Part shown: one piece after another, positions 39,016 through 64,000 of the stretch
How the letters are laid out: each line of letters opens with the position of its first letter
Numbering within the stretch: the stretch's first letter is position 1
NCBI RefSeq assembly: GCF_041146395.1
Contig: NC_091010.1
Span: forward strand, 48,938,001 to 49,002,000
Length of the DNA: 64,000 nucleotides
DNA from: Eulemur rufifrons
Lineage: Eukaryota; Chordata; Mammalia; Primates; Lemuridae
Direction of reading: 5' to 3'
Notes under the pieces: model-generated
The model's database searches: none
What the model was told of the DNA's origin: nothing
The model's input: only the letters and a program-made list of their open reading frames with translations
Translations under genes and position numbers: made by a program

Positions 39016-40623
39016 TCAGTACACTGGGCCCCACCAGGCAACATGGTTTGTGCGAGGCTGTGCGAGGGACAGGCTTGGGCTAAGAGGAGGGAGGTGAGCT
39101 GGTTATGCAGTCCGCGGGGCGCCACACTGCTTTCACACACACCTGCTGCTGCGGCCCACATCTGGCAGGGGCCTTTGGTCACAGGATGGCGTAGGAGAGA
39201 ATACTGCCTGGAATCTGGGACTAGGGTGGATCTTGGTGTCGGTGAGGGTGCCGGTGAAGGTGCCGGGTGAGGGTGCCGGTGAAGACAGGCTGGCCCCAGC
39301 TCTGCATGGTCTGGGCTGGAGGGATTTGGACAACTCTGAGGAGCCAGGCCTGGGCCGGTCAGTGTCTGGCCCTCTCCCTCCCTAACCAAATAGGCCCAGA
39401 GTCGAGAATGGCACAAGATTAGCCTGGGGGCCGGGGGAGGGGGCGGTCCCACCTCTACAACCTAGTCCTCTGGTCAGCTAGCGTGGCAAAGGCAACTTGG
39501 TTAATTGCAGTCTTCTCCAGTCCTAAGGGTACTGGATCTCAAACACCCTTCTTTGCTTGGGGCCTCTGCCAAAGAGTGATTGTACCTCCTGTTTCAGAGA
39601 ATCCAGCCAGCAACCAGCCTGTTCATTCCAGCAAGTAGAAGAGGGAGAGAGAGGCTGGTGGGAGTGCCTTTGAGTGTAGCCTGCAATCCCAAGTGGTCCT
39701 GCGGCCTATGGATAGTGTCAGCTCAGCAGCAGGGAGAGGCAGGGCCCTGGGTGCCAGGCTAAGTGCAGGTCTGTAAACATTAGTGTGAGCAGGGCGGGAG
39801 GTGGTGAGCTCCCTCTCTCCAGCCCCTCACTGAACAAACACTTCAATAAGTAAAACTGAAGATGGCATTGCAACAAGGATGGATGAAAAGCAAGTGACAG
39901 GACCTGGAGTCAGTAGCCTCCTTAAACTCTCCCAAGACCTAGAAGGGCACTGGCTGGACTTGCACCATTAGCTCTGCAGCCAACCAGAAGTAGCGTGACT
40001 CCTGCCCTCCTCCAATGCCCGGTGTGGTCCCCGAGTGAACTTGAGGACCTCCTGTTCTCTCCTGACCCCAGAATCTCTGTAACCGCTCCTAGAGTTTTTC
40101 TAGCCTCCCAAACCAAAATGGCAACACAACCAGACAACTCAGCCCCAACCCCAGTTCTTAGCACATGGTCAGTAGGCATCGAGAACAGAGTGACGAGCAA
40201 GGGGAGGCAGCAGCTGCCTGGGCCTCTGGGGGTGGGGGTGGGGCCGGCCCAGCCTGGGTGGGCAGCAGCAAGGTCTCCCGGGGGATTGGCTTACCTCCCT
40301 CTCCGTCTCCCTGTGGTAGTAAACGTAGGCCCACACAGCCAGCCAAAGGCCCAGCCGGGGAAGCAGCGCGGCCTCTGCCAGCACTCTCCGTCAGGCCAGT
40401 TAGTGGTCAACCCCAGGCCTCAGGCCATCGCCACTGTGGGTAGTTCATCGTCCTTTCTGGGCCCAGGGATCCCCGGGCCACTCGCACTCACATATGTGCA
40501 CATACTCTCATACCCACACACACACTCACACACATAGGCAGTTCCTCGCAAACACTCCGACTCAAGAAAGCGAGTTTTAAAGTGGAGTTAACTTCTGAGA
40601 GAGGTGAAGATGATGTCCCAACA

Positions 40624-53309
<12,686 letters not shown>

Positions 53310-53700
53310 GGCAGGGGAATCTCTCCTTCCGAGGAAGGAACTGCCAGCCGGGTCCGCAGCTAGCGCCACTGACACGCATGCGCAGTCTGGCCGCCGGCTC
53401 AGGGCGGCCAGGGAGCGGCCCGACCTCGCCACTGAAGAACTACAATCTCCATAATGCTTTGCACCTGGGTTAGAGGCCCGGCGTGCTGCAGAGCCCCGCC
53501 TAATTTGAGACTGGGCGTCGCATTTCTGATGCACAGTAAGCTGGGGTTTGTAGTCTCCATACAGTAAATGGATGGAGACATAGGTTGATGGTTGTGTTGC
53601 ATGCCTGGATCTGTAGTCCCTTTGAAAGAGTTCGCAATGCATGCTGAAGTATGTAGTCTTCCTGAGTACTTGTCTGTACTGCGGTTTGGACTGGTCAGTA
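53310..53700 (-). promoter_or_regulatory. ACTR1A: ACTR1A promoter with NRF1 and ZNF143-type motifs
   Basis: An NRF1 palindrome CACGCATGCGCA lies at 53373-53384, 64 bases upstream of the ATG. Further upstream are four ACTACA-type motifs at 53439-53457 (plus) and 53541-53554, 53598-53617 and 53631-53657 (minus), resembling the ZNF143 element; the last two include GCATGCA, and the last also TTGCG. CpG content is high near the ATG. No TATA box. Confidence 0.65.
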
Positions 53701-53850
53701 ATTCGGTGGATGTTTGGATTTTACAGATCAGTCCTGCCACTCCCGACCCCCTTTCCCTTGCACAGTATACGGTTGCCATGTTTTTATTTGGGCCTATATG
53801 ATTTTAAAAACATCTCCTAGCACCTCACACTCTAATAGGAAATTTTAACA

Positions 53851-53875
53851 CACACACACACACACAAGCACACGA
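53851..53875. repeat. (CA)n microsatellite
   Basis: An uninterrupted CA run of about 20 bases, then a CACG variant. Confidence 0.9.
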
Positions 53876-53879
53876 AGAA

Positions 53880-54540
53880 TATATCCCTAAAACAAAGGAA
53901 AACAATTTAAATCGAATAAAACTAGCTTTAAGAAAAAAAGCTGTACATTGTCGTTGCATTTCGCATTTTTTCTTGGATGGGTGTAAACTTTGTAACGGGC
54001 TAACATTGGTCTGAAGGTTGGCATTTGGAACTACTGGTATAGGTGATCTTTTGGTCGTTAAAACATCATCTAAGGGTTTCGCGAACTGCTCTAGTATGTT
54101 TTTAATTTTCATGAAGAGCCAGAATAGACATTTATGGGTGAGAAAATGGAGGTGAAGAGAGGTAATGTGTCACTGCTTTCAAATGTCCAGTGTATTTTTC
54201 TTTGGATTATTTCCTTCTCCGCCCCGCTTCAAGTTGCAGGGGCCCTTTTGTCAATAGCACTAGGAAACATTAGATATATAATCTATTAAAACTAATGCCA
54301 CACGGATGAATGAGTCACTCCATTGCCAGATTTATGTTTAAATCGTTGTTAGCAGCGTGTTAGCAAAACAGTGACAAACCCTTTGTGGGCGCACCGCTCA
54401 GTGCTTTCGTGGGACCCTAGCACCTCAGAAAGATGCCTCAACATCTCTGTTAAACCTGGGTTCCTCCTAACACTAGGGGGAGACCGAGAGCCTTGGGATA
54501 CTCCCAAACCAGGGAGAGGGAGGCGGGGCCTATGGTCAAG
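53880..54540. other. spacer between ACTR1A and SUFU promoters
   Basis: AT-rich sequence between two divergent promoters. No gene or named repeat seen. Confidence 0.5.
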
Positions 54541-54559
54541 TCACGCCTTCCTTACCTGT

Positions 54560-54829
54560 GACTGGCACAGATATTAACCAATGGGTGCTGGGATAGGGCA
54601 AGCCGGCGCCCCGCCCCCTTGAGCGCCCCGCGGCCCCGAGGCACCCTCTGGCAGATTCAGCGGCGGCGACGGCCTGGGCGGACAGTGCGCCGTGCGCAGG
54701 CGCGGAGCTAGACCTCGCTGCAGCCCCCATCGCCTCGGGGAGTCGCACCCACCGAGTCCGCCCGCTGGCCCGTCAGTGCTTTCCTTCTCGTCTGCCCTCC
54801 CCGGTTCCTTCAGAGCCCTACGCACCCCG
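54560..54829 (+). promoter_or_regulatory. SUFU: SUFU promoter and 5' leader
   Basis: CCAAT at 54578-54582, GC-rich block from 54,600, and an NRF1 motif TGCGCAGGCGCG at 54693-54704. The start site is likely between 54,640 and 54,720. No TATA box at a useful place. Confidence 0.6.
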
Positions 54830-55011
54830 ATGGCGGAGCTGCGGCCTAGCGGCGCCCCCGGCCCCACTGCGCCCCCGGCCCCTGGCCCTGCTGCCCCCCC
54901 GGCCTTCGCCTCGCTCTTTCCCCCGGGACTGCACGCTATCTACGGAGAGTGCCGCCGTCTTTACCCTGACCAGCCGAACCCGCTCCAGGTTACCGCTATC
55001 GTCAAGTACTG
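54830..55011 (+). CDS. SUFU: SUFU exon 1 (coding part)
   Basis: 182 coding bases ending in the first two bases of a Trp codon; donor GTATGC at 55012. Confidence 0.97.
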
Positions 55012-58000
55012 GTATGCCCTGGGCCGCGGGGAGACAGACAGGGGCGGGCTGGGAAGGGTTAAAGTACTGGGGGCTAAGTAATTTGTGGGAGGCGGAGGAG
55101 GGGAGGAGAAGCCCTTGGAAGGAGGACTTCCTGCTGCGAGGGAAGGAGTTAAAGCTCAAGTTGGGAATGGGGACAAAGGGGTTAACGGAGCCTGTGGGTA
55201 GTGAAGGGTTAACCGGGATTAGGAGACTAGAGTGGGGACTAGGGGTGTGTGTAGGAGCAGAAGGGGGAACGGTATGAGAGAGAACTGTAAACGTGGTGAA
55301 AGGAGGGGCGCCTGTAGGGGGTCATTAGTGGGCGAGGGCAAGCCAAGGGGGGGCGGCTGAAGTGGGATGGGGGAGGCGAGGCGGGGCCTGGGGAGCATAT
55401 GAGAGGGCTTTGGAGGAGCGAGGCTGGAGAAGCTCTGAGGGCACAGGACTGCAGGGGGTAGGGGCGGGTCTGGGGGCCCGGGGCTCTCCTGTGGGTTAGG
55501 AGGGCACGAGATGAGAGCCTTGTGCTGGTGGAGAGATGAGGAGGAGGTCTCCTTTTGATACCTTACTGATGAGCTCGGACGTCCTATCAGTGCAAAGTTG
55601 TTGCTTTTGAAGTTTGATGGAGCAACTCTTGCTGATAAACTTTTTGCTTACTCTGCACAGTTCTTTCTCCGTGCAGAGCTCCGTTCTGGCTCTGCAGCTG
55701 CTTTGCTTTAGGACATTAGCTAAGAACAGGGACAGGGAGGTCCGTGATTTGGCTCGGGATTGAAGGAGACCACAGTTTCCTACTTCCAGTGGGAAGTAAA
55801 TGATGGAGACCTGGGACCTCAGCAGGGAGGAAAGAGTGCAGTGGGACATTAAGAGGAGCTTCCTGGCCACTAGCTGTATTTTCTCTGGGAGGCCGAAGGT
55901 AACTCTCAAGTAGCCCAGGGTAAGAATGATCTTTTCCAGGTTCCCATTCCTGTTTGCAACATTTCTTCCTGCAGCCTTTGGGTAAAAGAGGTGTTATGGG
56001 GACTCTGAAAAAGAGCCTGTCTTCATGATCTTTCTGGACCGAAAGTTGACTGAGGTATTGGTTGAATCTGTCCACAACCACATTCATGCAGGCGCTGTAT
56101 TAGATGATCCCCCTGAGTGAGTCCTGAAAGACGGTTTTGCAGCTGCTTGGGGTGTGAGCAAATGATAGATCCAAAGGGGGAAGTGGACATCGTGTCTTTG
56201 CTGGTTACCTCTGCCTTTAGGATTGAGTCTTTCTCCTTATGACAACTGCTTACTTCCTCTGGAGACGGCAGTCACTAGGCTGTGCAGGGCTGAGGCCAGC
56301 TCTGTGTTAGTGGGAGGATACAAAGAGGAGGACAGCGTGGTGGAGGGGATGGGGACCAGCCACCTGCTCTCTAAGGAGGGCCACGTGGAGCAGCCTCTGT
56401 CTGGGCAGCCAGGAGGAGGTGTGGTTCACAGTGCAGTCCTTTCTGGCAGACAAATGGTTCTTTGGTTGAGAGGAGTTTTTGAAGAGCTCTTCTGAGTGAA
56501 AAGCAGCTCTTGCTAACTTAATCACCCACTCTAATTGTGCCTCTACATTTAACTATGTGTTGTGCTGAACTTGTTGTCATGTGTCATGAGAAAAGTCAGC
56601 CTGGCTCTGCTATGTTGTTTGTTCAGGCTCCATTTGAGTGTGAGGAGAAATCCCTACACAGATTTGGCCAACTGCTTTTTATGTCACCCAAGTGGCTATA
56701 AAGGATAGAGTTGTGTGTAAAAGGTATCGAAGCACATGCAAAGGACTAAGACTGGTTTGGGCAATTTTTTTTCCACCCTGCTGCAAGCTTGTTAACTAGA
56801 CCATATCTTCAGAGATGGGCCAGCATGTAATGATGAATGGAGAGGACTGTATAGCACTTTGTGAAATGAGAAATGCTGCCTAAATGCAGAAAAATGTAAG
56901 AGGGAACAGCTCAGTGCCTGGTTCTTAGATTTGGAGGGGTTTACAAAATTAAGATCCTAAAATTCATTTATATCCCTCATGTTTGGGGTCCCCTGAGGCC
57001 TATAGCTGGATGACTGAGCTGGGCCGCCTGGGTCTGGTTGTGGCTCAGGATACCATGGGATTCCTTTTGCAATACAAGGGTGGCTCTTTGGCCAGTGGTC
57101 CCTGAGCAGCAGAGACGTTCTGGCTGAAAGCTGAGACTTTGATGAGCAAGGATCAAAGCAGAGAGGCAGACCCTGTGCCCTGGGCCTGCTCCAGTCCTGC
57201 AACTGCCCTGTGGAGAGAAGTCAAATGTTCCAGGAATTAAGTTGAGGGATACTCTGAGATGTTGGATAACATCTTCTTCTAAGTATAAAATATGATTTTT
57301 TTCCACATACTCATCTGCTCTCTGAGTAGAAGAGCAGAACACTCTTTGCTTCGGGACAAGGTTAATTTTGTCTGACTTGTGGTCATTCCCCGCAGTTGGT
57401 GTTTTAAGGTAAAGTTTCTCTCCTTGATGCGACACCTCCTGGGAGACTTGTTCAGAAAGAGGGCTGCAGCGGTATATGGCAAGTGGAGCAGGGAATGGTG
57501 AATGCAGTTTTGCTGCTTGTTGCTGGATGGACCTAGGCTGCAGGAAGGGCAGGGCTGAGAATTTGTGGCAGGAAACTGGAGCAGAGATGGGGCCTGTAGT
57601 CACACCTGTCTGTTCTGGGGGTCCTTCTAGGGATCTCGCCCCTTTTCTTTCCTCCTTTCCCTCACAAACTTTTCTAAACCCAGCTGCTTGTAGAACTAAT
57701 CACTTGATTTGGCAAAATCAGAGTTAAGACAGATACGGAGGTTTGTCCCTTTTCCTCAGTTGAGATTCTAAGCTATTTGTAGCAGCTTTCTTACAAGTTC
57801 TATAAATAACTTAGCATTTCCTAACAGAGAGTAAAGATTTCTACAATGGCAAATAATATCCTGGCAAAAGAGGATGAAACTAGACCTACTGGTTTTAAAT
57901 AGTGTTTAAATTGCATGTTACTGGCACACTTGCTGGGATCACGTGTAACATGTCTTTTATTTGGTTGATAGCTTTCCATCAGCACACTATGCCTGTTGCA

Positions 58001-59202
58001 AAGTGCCACCCCATCAGCGTCCCGGGGCAGGCAAAGTTGTTGCAGTCTGTGGAATGGTTGGATGTTTGAGGCAGCTCAAGTGTAATGTTCGTGGTCTAAG
58101 TGCAGACTTTCTTCTGCTGATGGTTTCTATTTAGTCTGTTTCTCAAGTCTACCAAATTTCTCTATTCTGAAGAAAAGCAGGACTTTTTTCTTTTTTTAAA
58201 AAAAACCACTAGTTACTAAAGGGAACTCATTGAATTAAATCCTCAGAGTGAGATAATAACTAAGTCTGTTCCTCAACTGCTTCTCTGTTGAATTGTGGGG
58301 GAAATTTAATGTGGTCTTCAGAGGCCCCAAATCATTTGTGTCCCAGCTCTACCTTTGAGGTGACAGTCTCCTGGGATCATCTTCTTATGCAGACGCTCAC
58401 AAGGCTCGCTTTTGCTCCTACTGCAGTTCTCTGTGCAGAGCTGAGCTAGCCTAAGTTTGGCCTTTGTCATTTGCAATGATAAAAGACCAGCTTGGTCCAT
58501 GGGGTGCAGGCTGGGGTCTGCATGGACTGTAGGCTTTGGGTTTGTTTAGAACAAACTGTAATTAACATAGGGCACAATATAGGCTTTCAGGAATTAGCTG
58601 TCTAAGAGGCAGGAGTGGAGCGGAGCCTCTGCTTCCCTGAACAATGCCCATTGGGGATGCTCTGAATGTTCTTTCAACAGAGGCCAATTGATTGACTGAT
58701 GCATCTCTTTCCTTGAAGCTTGCCATGTATACAGGCACCATAGAAGAGAGATAATCCCTGCCAATCCCATTTGGGATTGGTAATTTGAAACAGGAAAAAG
58801 CAAAATGGGCAACTAGTCTGTTTTATTTCTAAAAGGGGCCCTGCCTGTTGGGGGTAGCAGAAGGAGCCTCTTGTGCTTGTGGAGTTGGTGTAGCCTTGGC
58901 TACCTATCCCTCGGCCTCATCTGAGAAAGGTGTAGCCTCCCTTTAGTAATCTTTCACCCCAGGCTTCTCCAAGATGAGACCTTTAGGTTTGTAAGGCACA
59001 GCCCCTTAGCTTGACAATGTTTGGTTTCCAGGCTTATACTGACACCCCTGTGTTTGGTCTTTTACAGGTTGGGCGGCCCAGACCCTTTGGACTACGTTAG
59101 CATGTACAGGAATGTGGGGAGCCCTTCTGCCAACATCCCTGAGCACTGGCACTACATCAGCTTTGGCCTGAGTGATCTCTATGGTGACAACAGAGTCCAT
59201 GA
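54830..59202 (+). CDS. SUFU: SUFU, first two coding exons (partial gene)
   Basis: Segments 54830-55011 and 59068-59202 give the first 105 codons plus two bases of the protein, which is about 484 residues in human. It starts MAELRPSGAPGPTAPPAPGP, a Pro/Ala-rich leader, then the SUFU N-terminal domain from about residue 25 (FASLFPPGLHAIYGECRRLY). SUFU binds GLI transcription factors, keeps them in the cytoplasm and promotes repressor formation, so it restrains Hedgehog signalling. The ATG lies in context CCCGATGGCG; no alternative fits. The exon 2 end at coding base 317 agrees with the known human exon border. Remaining exons lie past the right edge. Confidence 0.97.
55012..59067 (+). other. 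SUFU: SUFU intron 1
   Basis: About 4.1 kb, unusually poor in recognisable SINEs compared with the rest of the window, and mostly unique. GC-rich near exon 1. An 8-base perfect inverted repeat CTCTGCAC/GTGCAGAG with a 12-base loop sits at 55651-55678. Confidence 0.6.
59068..59202 (+). CDS. SUFU: SUFU exon 2
   Basis: Acceptor TCTTTTACAG ends at 59067. Encodes LGGPDPLDYVSMYRNVGSPS through NRVH plus GA of the Glu codon; donor GTGAGT at 59203. Confidence 0.97.
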
Positions 59203-59554
59203 GTGAGTGTGTGCCACCTGTTCTCCTTCTACCTGCCAGTTCCTTAGCCTTGAACCTTATTTCTGAGGTTTTCCTGAGCAGGGGTGATAATGTCATAGTC
59301 CTGTAAGCTTGGTACTTCTCAGGTGGAACCTCTGGGTTTCTGCCCTCTGCCTATATCTTTTTGTGCCAAAGTGGTCTATGTTAGCACCTGATTCCTGCTC
59401 ATCTGGTGTGGGAAAGTGTCCGTGATGAACAAGAGTTCCAAAACCATCAGGTTTTTTCAAGCTCACTCTGGAGTTTGGGCTCAGAGGACGGGTAGCATAG
59501 ATATGACCCAGAACTTGGGTTGATGCTTCCAAGTCCACTTCCTTTTGTCTCCCC

Positions 59555-59900
59555 AGCTGATTATGAAAAATTTTAAACATAAAGCAAAGTTGAAAGAATT
59601 TTACAGTGAATGCTCATTTACCCACAACCCAGATTTGACTGTTAATGTTTTACTATACTTGCTTTATCACAAATCTATCCATCTCTCTATCCCTTTATCC
59701 ATCTTACCTACTTCCTTTTCACCTGCATTTATCTGTGTTCAGATTATCCACAGCACATTTTTTATTCTAGCCTACTTCTGTTTGTTGCCCTGTACACTTC
59801 TAAATCCTACCTGCCTCCCCCACTTCCCTCTGTTATCATCTAATTTGTATTTAGGGAAAACAAACACATTGTAATACTAAATTAAACATAATCAACTGAG
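59555..59900 (+). repeat. L1-type 3'-region fragment
   Basis: 'TTATGAAAAATTTTAAACAT', 'CATTTACCCACAACCCAGAT' and 'TCTATCCCTTTATCCATCTT' resemble an old L1 3' region. Confidence 0.45.
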
Positions 59901-59929
59901 TGTTAAGTCAGCAGCAGCAGCCAGAATAA

Positions 59930-60205
59930 TTATAAAAGCTAATGTTTATTAAGCACTGATTATGAGTCAGGCACTCTTCTAGTCCTTTTATATGTATATG
60001 TTACTAACAAATTTAATTTTCACAACAACCCTATAATACTGGTAGGTACTAAAATTTGCCTCATTTTACAGGTGAGGAAACTGAGATACAAAGGGATTCT
60101 ATAACTTGCTTAATAACACAGCTTAGAAGTGACAGAGCCACGATTTGAACACACCCAGTCTGGCTTCAGAGTCCGTACTCTTAATGACTGCACTCTATTG
60201 CCTCT
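59930..60205 (-). repeat. MIR SINE, near full length
   Basis: 'AATGTTTATTAAGCACTGAT', 'CATTTTACAGGTGAGGAAAC' and 'CCACGATTTGAACACACCCA': reverse MIR. Confidence 0.85.
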
Positions 60206-60595
60206 TAAACAATTATATCATATACTCCAATAAGCTACCATCTATAGTTTAAAAAACATTTTTTCCATTTATATTCTTTAAACAGAGGATTTATTTCCTT
60301 CAATTTAAATGTAATCTTCCCTCCTCCTCATTTGCACGGTTAATCAAGAGCTTTTTATTTATTTTTTATTTCATTTGTATTATCATAGTCTCTTCTGTTT
60401 TTCACTTTTCGTACTTTTTGCCCCTTATACCATCTTTTTTGTATCTTCATGGCGGTTGCTTAGCCTGGGCAGGTTGAAAGAGTAGCAGCAGGGCTCTTCC
60501 TGTCCTGCTTCAGCGCAGAGGCTGATTCTGGAGATGGTGATGGTATGATGGTAAGGAAGACTTTAATAGACTTTTTTTCTTTGTTTTAGTTCTTA

Positions 60596-60775
60596 CTGTC
60601 TCTCATGTCATTCTGTTAAATGCTTTATAATCTTATGAGGTTCTCTTGTTACCTCCATTTTATAGATGAGGAAACTGATCTTGAGGGGTTAAATGAATTG
60701 CTCGAAGTTACTGGGATTGAACTGACTGTCTGAGTCTGAAGTCTGAGCTCTTAACCATTGGTCTATACCACTTCT
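60596..60775 (-). repeat. MIR SINE
   Basis: 'TTATAGATGAGGAAACTGAT' and 'GAGCTCTTAACCATTGGTCT': reverse MIR. Confidence 0.75.
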
Positions 60776-61599
60776 CAGGTCATAGGCCCAACCTAACTTC
60801 CTCTTCTCTCTTGTTAGTCTTCCCTCTTGTCACGTGTTGGGAGCAATGTCTGGTCCTGCATTTACAGCTTTCCAATGCATCCACTGCAGTGTCAGCAGAA
60901 GGCTTTGAGAACAGGGAATTACTCTTGCCTGAATGGAGGCCCTGCATTACAATATTAATAATGGAGATAGAATAGCAAACAGATGTGGGAAGTTAAGGGA
61001 CTATGCTGAACTTTAATTTATATTTTTAATAAGAACCTGCAGAAGGTATTTAGTGCAGCTAGCCTGTACCTTTTTGTTGACAGATTTATTCTAGTTAAAA
61101 GAATACCATTTCTTATATGTATTAAAGATACTTCCAGTCTACCTGCTTATCAGGTATAGGCCCAAGGCCCAAAATAACATGAAGAATGTAATTGAGAAAG
61201 CCCCATATTTCAGGAGGGACAACCTCTGAATTTGAAACAGGAACTTCCTTACTATTTTCCCTAGTTTAATACTACCTCCTTACATGTGTTTCATTTCTAT
61301 GTGATAAAGCACTTTGATATTTATATGTCATTTATGATAAGAGTGAGACCTCTATTTGGGCTTTCATCTCACCATTCAAGCCTAGTATTTTCCAGCATTA
61401 CATCCTGCCACTAGAAGAACATGGAAAGAATGTTCTCAGATATTTACCCAGTTCTTGTCTATGTTGGAGAAATCAAAAGTGCCTTTATAATTGGTCATAT
61501 GCTGGTGTGACTGATTTCTTCTTGATCTTGGTGAGTTTCTTGAAGAAAGATCAGCTTTTCCAAACATTTCATGTGGTGAAGCCTCTTTAAAATGATTTA

Positions 61600-61763
<164 letters not shown>

Positions 61764-62017
61764 GAATCCATCCCTAGCTTGACTCTGTCTCTAAAAAATA
61801 ATAAAACAAAATAAAATAAAATAATAAAAATGGGTTAATGAATTCTCATTTAACTTAGTATTCGAAACCAAGGTCAGAAAGATGAATATTCTGCCATCCA
61901 GCTTAAGTGCTAAGAGGTGCTGGGTCAGAATTATGGCAAATGAATCTCTGGCAACAATTCTTCTTTCACTGTCTTTTGTCTTCTCATTCAGTGAGAAAAG
62001 GCTGAAGTATTGCTTCA

Positions 62018-62330
62018 TTTTTCAGCATACATTCATCAAGCACCTATTTTGTACCAGACAAAAAAAATCATAATAGATATCTTGGGGATAAAGTGGCAAG
62101 ACATAATTGCTGTCTCAAGGGGCTCATGTTCTAGAGGGGAGATAAACATAAAGAGATGGTTATAGTATTGAGTAATAAATGCTACAATCTGTGGGTATAG
62201 AACATGACCTGGGAGCAAAGTGGACGGAGTGACTTTTAATCAGGCTGCTGGATTGCAAGCTTTTGGGAAGAGGTGAAGTTTGAGAGGAACCTTGTAGGAA
62301 CAGGCCTGGGAGATGTGATCTGCAGCCTGA
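62018..62330 (-). repeat. L2 LINE 3' region
   Basis: 'TCATCAAGCACCTATTTTGT' and 'GCTGTCTCAAGGGGCTCATG' followed by 'GTTTGAGAGGAACCTTGTAG': reverse L2. Confidence 0.6.
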
Positions 62331-62482
62331 CACTCTGGGGAACCAGATCCACTTTTAGGACTGAGAGGGACTTTAAAAATCTTCTAGTTCAGTGTTTCTA
62401 AAATTTCAAGAGCTACCTTCATAATTTTTGCCACCTGTAGGATTATTTACTTTATGTTCTCTTTAATTATCCTCTCTTTTAA

Positions 62483-62803
<321 letters not shown>

Positions 62804-63039
62804 CCCAGAAAAGATTTTTAAAAGTTAAATCGGTACCATATATGGAAACCAATATCACTTGCCATAATTTAAAGGTAATTATAGAAATAAACACAATGAA
62901 AACAAAGCAACCTTATTACATTCTAGCTAAATTCTGTGGCTTGTCACAGAAGATTCTAAGCCTGAGGCCAAGTTTTTCTTTGTTCAGGAGATTAGCAAGT
63001 ATGAGAGAGGTGTTAAATAGACATGCTATTGTAGTGTAT

Positions 63040-63250
63040 ATTTCAAAATAGCTACAGGTAAGGATTTTGAATGTTTTCACCACAGGAAATGATAAAAGTT
63101 TGAGGTGATAGGTGTGCTAATGCCCTAATTTGATTAGTATACAATATATACATGCATTGCAATAACACACTGTGCCCTGTAAATATGTATAATTAGTATA
63201 TGTATCAATTAAAAATAAAATAAAATTACAATAAATAAATAATAAAGGAG
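63040..63250 (+). repeat. L1-type 3' end
   Basis: 'AATTTGATTAGTATACAATA' and 'TGTATCAATTAAAAATAAAA' with an AT-rich tail is a common L1 terminus. Confidence 0.6.
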
Positions 63251-63519
63251 GAAAAAAAAGACACCACATAGAACCTTCCCCTCCACGTGATCAGAAAAAT
63301 TGAAAGAGAATTGAAAAGGAAACTTTTTATTTTATAGTATGATTCATTATTATTTATTGTCACAGACAAGTTCCACACTTAGGAAACACTGATCTGGCCC
63401 ATCTTCCTTAATTGTACAGTTGAAGACAGTATGGTAGCTGCTGAAGGCCATGTAGTAAGTTAATGAGAGTGGCAGCTGGACATAGATTAGTGCTAAGGTC
63501 TTTATGTAAAATTATCATT

Positions 63520-63685
63520 TTATGTTATCCTCAGTATTTCTGTCACATAAGAAATTCTTACTGCATCTTGCTTATAGATACAGAAACTCAGGCTTAAAGA
63601 AATTGTCATATAGCTAGTAAATCAGAATACAAGTCTCATGACCCCAAAGCCTGTATTCTTAGCCACTGTGCTGTATTGCCTTTCC
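63520..63685 (-). repeat. MIR SINE
   Basis: 'ATAGATACAGAAACTCAGGC' and 'CTTAGCCACTGTGCTGTATT': reverse MIR. Confidence 0.6.
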
Positions 63686-64000
63686 ATTTTAATCAGTCAA
63701 CAGCATTTATTAAATGCTATTGTGTACCACTGCCTATTCGGATCTTTCTCCTCACAGCTTGTGGAGGGTAGGGACAGGCAGAGGGAAGGGGTCCTCTGTA
63801 TTTCTTTTTGTTCCTGGCAGGTATGCTGCAGGGGGGGCAAGAGGGGAGCCCACCCTGGTAACCCTAAAAGAGCTGAAGAGCAAGCTGATTGGATGAGCCC
63901 TGGGATGGCCGTTTCTGCCCAAGTTCCTTTCCTGTTCATCTTCACTAAAGGAAACAGGGCAAGAGAACACTTGTTTGGATCAAAAGGTTCTTAAGAGGCT

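Noticed and set aside
40490..40540. CACA-rich stretch in the ACTR1A 3' UTR as a functional element
   Set aside because: Short, impure CA repeat; no further evidence of function.
55651..55678. Inverted repeat CTCTGCAC/GTGCAGAG as a possible RNA hairpin
   Set aside because: Only eight pairs, no extension on either side, and such repeats occur by chance at this scale.
55496..56087. Minus-strand frames of 123-137 codons in SUFU intron 1
   Set aside because: No recognisable family, wrong strand for SUFU, and no supporting splice or start context.
56977..57603. Minus-strand frame of 208 codons in SUFU intron 1
   Set aside because: Composition is not coding-like and it resembles nothing known; chance open frame or old retroelement is more likely.

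Overview
The window is nuclear genomic DNA from a primate, most likely a strepsirrhine of the lemur group. The evidence is many dimeric Alu elements with a lemur-type right arm (GCTGTGAGCTAGGCTGACGC, 'CACTCTAGCCCGGGCAACAG') beside older L2, MIR, MER5-type, MLT1 and L1 fossils. The genes have mammalian exon-intron structure, and their order matches human 10q24.32: CUEDC2 - MIR146B - C10orf95 - MFSD13A (TMEM180) - ACTR1A - SUFU. Gene names come from recalled protein and microRNA sequences, not from a search.

Layout. 1-5,900: probable first intron (full of L2 LINE debris) and CpG-island promoter of CUEDC2, minus strand, coding exons off the left edge. 8,400-9,475: the miR-146b unit, with a TATA-box promoter carrying a perfect STAT palindrome, a short first exon with a strong splice donor, and the hairpin about 0.9 kb downstream. 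9,570-16,440: old LINE/SINE sequence with several younger Alus. 16,445-17,552: C10orf95 on the minus strand, one very GC-rich coding exon. 17,560-24,240: intergenic, with a possible solo LTR and an MLT1 LTR split by an Alu. 24,240-37,862: MFSD13A on the plus strand, one non-coding and eight coding exons giving exactly 517 codons plus stop. 38,990-53,370: ACTR1A on the minus strand, 11 coding exons giving exactly 376 codons plus stop. 54,600 to the right edge: the start of SUFU, plus strand, exons 1 and 2, with intron 2 running out of the window.

The genes do not form one pathway. miR-146b is a feedback repressor of NF-kB/IL-6 signalling. MFSD13A is a predicted multipass membrane protein of the major facilitator superfamily. 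ACTR1A is the Arp1 filament subunit of dynactin. SUFU is the GLI-binding negative regulator of Hedgehog signalling. MFSD13A and ACTR1A are tail-to-tail about 1.1 kb apart; ACTR1A and SUFU are head-to-head about 1.5 kb apart. MFSD13A, ACTR1A and SUFU all have NRF1-type motifs at their 5' ends.

I found no undescribed biological system. The observations most worth checking are a two-base change in the miR-146b 3p arm next to or inside its seed, four ZNF143-type (ACTACA...GCATGC) motifs packed upstream of ACTR1A, an upstream ORF with three in-frame AUGs in the MFSD13A leader, and a promoter-like block inside ACTR1A intron 1. Repeat family names and limits are approximate.
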